From positions 1-5,604 of the forward strand of contig DASRYI010000368.1 of assembly GCA_035687255.1 (NCBI GenBank): DNA of 5,604 nucleotides, in the 5' to 3' direction. A program made the position numbers and the translations under genes. Origin of the DNA: JAKEHA01 sp035687255. GTDB lineage: Bacteria; Krumholzibacteriota; Krumholzibacteriia; WVZY01; JAKEHA01. The notes under the pieces were generated by a model, which worked only from the letters and a program-made list of their open reading frames with translations, had not been told where the DNA came from and did no database searches. Positions 4,221 through 5,604 of this stretch are shown here, piece by piece; positions within the stretch are counted from its first letter, which is position 1; each line of letters starts with the position of its first letter.

Positions 4221-5604
4221 ATGGCAATTCAGGTCGCGATCGAAGGGTACGATTCGCTCGAGCAGATCGGCGTGGGCGGAATGGCCGCGGTGTATCGCGC
4301 GCGCAAGATCTCGATCGACAAGACCGTCGCCATCAAGGTGTTGTTCCCGTACCTCGCCACCGACGAAACCTACATCGACCGGTTCCAGCGCGAAGCGCGC
4401 GCAGCCGCAAGCATTCAGCACGAAAACGTCGTCAACGTGATCGACTTTGGAGAAAGCGACGGCGCGTTCTTCATCGTGATGGAGTACTACGACGGCCGCA
4501 CGCTCGAACAGCTCATGCGCGACCGTCCGGCGCTTCCCCACGACATCGCCGTGCAGATTCTGCTCGAGGTTGCCTTCGGGCTCGAAGCGGCGCATGCGGT
4601 TGACGTCGTGCACCGCGACATCAAGCCGGCCAATATCATTTTCACCAACCAGGGCGGCGTCAAGATCGCGGACTTCGGGCTCGCGCGCAAATCCGATTCC
4701 GCAACCCTGATCACGCAGCACGGAAAGGTGATCGGCACGCCCGCCTACATGTCCCCGGAGCAGGCGGCGGGGCGTCCGGTGGGGCCGGCCGGTGACATCT
4801 TCTCGCTGGGCGTGGTTGCCTACGAACTGCTGGGCCGGTGCAAACCCTTCGAAGGGAAGTCGTATTCCGACGTTCTCGAGAAGATCCAGACCTTCGATCC
4901 CCAGCCGCTGAGCACCATCAATCCGCTGGTTCCGCCGGAATTCGAGCGCATCGTACACCGCATGCTGGAGAAGGAAGAGAGCGCGCGCATTGCCACCGCC
5001 GGCGAGCTCATCGCCGAGTTCGAAGCGGCCATGGCGCACAATGGAATCACTCGCGACCGGCGCCAGCTGGCGTTGTACGCGCGCGACCCGGAACCGTACG
5101 ACGCGGCGTTCGTGGAGAAGACGGTGGCGGGTTGCCTGACGCGTGCCGATGAATTCCTGCGGCAGGGTGCGTCCGGCGCAGACGCCGCCATGCTGGAATT
5201 CCGCCGCATTCTCACCCTGGATCCAGAGCACGAACGCGCGCGCGCCGAACTCGACCGCTTGCGCAACGAGTACAGCCATACCCAGCACACGGTGACGATG
5301 GACGCGGTGCGGCCGGCAACGACGGCCCGCTCCTCGTCCGCGCGCCGGTCCATCGGCGTCCGCACCCTTCCGCGCTGGGCCTATGCGCTGGCGGCGGTGG
5401 TGGCCGTCGTACTGGCGGCGGTGGTGTTCCATCCCGCATCGCGTCCCGCGGGCGACTCCCAGCCGGGTGTGTCCATGGGCGCCGGCAAACAGGATTCGGC
5501 GTTTCTGGCTCATGCCGTGACCGGCGCCGATTCGAGCAGATCGTCGCGCACGTCCGCCCATCGCGATTCAACCCGGACCACCGGGACCGAGCGCCGCACC
5601 ATGC
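4221..5604 (+). CDS. Membrane-anchored Hanks-type Ser/Thr protein kinase (3' end outside window)
   Basis: The frame runs from ATG at 4221 to the window end without a stop: 461 codons plus one base, so the C-terminus is missing. Residues about 10-271 are a full kinase domain: glycine loop IGVGGMAAVYRA (16-27), VAIK with ATP-binding Lys-39, helix-C Glu-58, catalytic HRDIKPAN (131-138; Asp-133, Asn-138), metal-binding DFG (151-153), activation-segment GTPAYMSPEQ (172-181) and GDIFSLG (191-197; Asp-192). All catalytic residues are present, so it should be active, phosphorylating Ser or Thr of target proteins. The activation loop carries several candidate autophosphorylation sites (Ser-158, Ser-160, Thr-162, Thr-165). 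Residues about 297-353 are helical and TPR-like (MLEFRRILTLDPEHERA). A Thr cluster, TQHTVT (354-359), precedes one membrane helix at about 386-403. The tail from 404 is Ser/Thr/Arg-rich, low-complexity and predicted to be outside the cytoplasm. The start is chosen because the domain begins ten residues later and AAGG lies eight bases upstream. No PASTA repeat is seen in the visible part. Confidence 0.95.
   Translation, partial: MAIQVAIEGYDSLEQIGVGGMAAVYRARKISIDKTVAIKVLFPYLATDETYIDRFQREARAAASIQHENVVNVIDFGESDGAFFIVMEYYDGRTLEQLMRDRPALPHDIAVQILLEVAFGLEAAHAVDVVHRDIKPANIIFTNQGGVKIADFGLARKSDSATLITQHGKVIGTPAYMSPEQAAGRPVGPAGDIFSLGVVAYELLGRCKPFEGKSYSDVLEKIQTFDPQPLSTINPLVPPEFERIVHRMLEKEESARIATAGELIAEFEAAMAHNGITRDRRQLALYARDPEPYDAAFVEKTVAGCLTRADEFLRQGASGADAAMLEFRRILTLDPEHERARAELDRLRNEYSHTQHTVTMDAVRPATTARSSSARRSIGVRTLPRWAYALAAVVAVVLAAVVFHPASRPAGDSQPGVSMGAGKQDSAFLAHAVTGADSSRSSRTSAHRDSTRTTGTERRTM

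Noticed and set aside
4173..5561. Long open frame of 462 codons on the minus strand opposite the kinase
   Set aside because: The plus strand encodes an unmistakable kinase with every catalytic motif in order. The antisense frame gives His/Arg/Gly-rich sequence with no recognisable domain, a common shadow in GC-rich DNA.
1..5604. CRISPR array, tRNA, rRNA or insertion sequence
   Set aside because: No regularly spaced repeats other than the coding 45-bp units, no cloverleaf or rRNA-like stretch, and no transposase motifs or terminal inverted repeats were seen on reading both strands.

Overview
The window is GC-rich, tightly packed bacterial DNA from a Gram-negative organism. The evidence for Gram-negative is a Bat (batD/batE-type) gene pair, a signal-peptide protein that looks like an outer-membrane beta-barrel, and secreted or membrane domains. 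A Hanks-type Ser/Thr kinase, a PP2C phosphatase and an FHA protein beside Bat genes would suit lineages such as Gemmatimonadota, the FCB-related candidate phyla, deltaproteobacterial groups or Planctomycetes. The phylum cannot be fixed from sequence alone. Coding direction alternates along most of the window and no stretch over 300 bases lacks a gene. The two longest gaps are about 205 bp (2351-2555) and 216 bp (4005-4220), and both carry divergent promoter-like elements.

Layout. (1) 1-282 (+) is the C-terminal end of a BatD-like protein. It overlaps by ATGA with (2) 279-1124 (+), a BatE-like protein with signal peptide, TPRs, two membrane segments and an SH3-like domain. (3) 1121-2350 (-) is a cytoplasmic coiled-coil protein with a repeat-bearing Ala/Pro/Glu linker and a C-terminal FHA domain. 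Its stop codon interlocks with that of batE in a CTAG palindrome. (4) 2556-3308 (+) is a complete PP2C-type Ser/Thr phosphatase. (5) 3354-4004 (-) is a small exported, probable outer-membrane beta-barrel protein of unknown role. (6) 4221-5604 (+) is a membrane-anchored Ser/Thr protein kinase, cut off by the window end.

How they may work together. Kinase, phosphatase and FHA protein are the writer, eraser and presumed reader of Ser/Thr phosphorylation. They surround an envelope protein and adjoin a Bat stress-tolerance operon, which suggests an envelope-linked phospho-signalling locus. Two points stand out. The FHA domain keeps its conserved Gly-Arg and His but has Ala and Thr where phosphothreonine-contacting Ser and Asn normally sit. 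Sequences resembling sigma-54 (-24/-12) promoters, with exact GG/GC spacing, lie upstream of both the FHA gene and the kinase gene. The functional links are inference; the gene identities rest on visible motifs.
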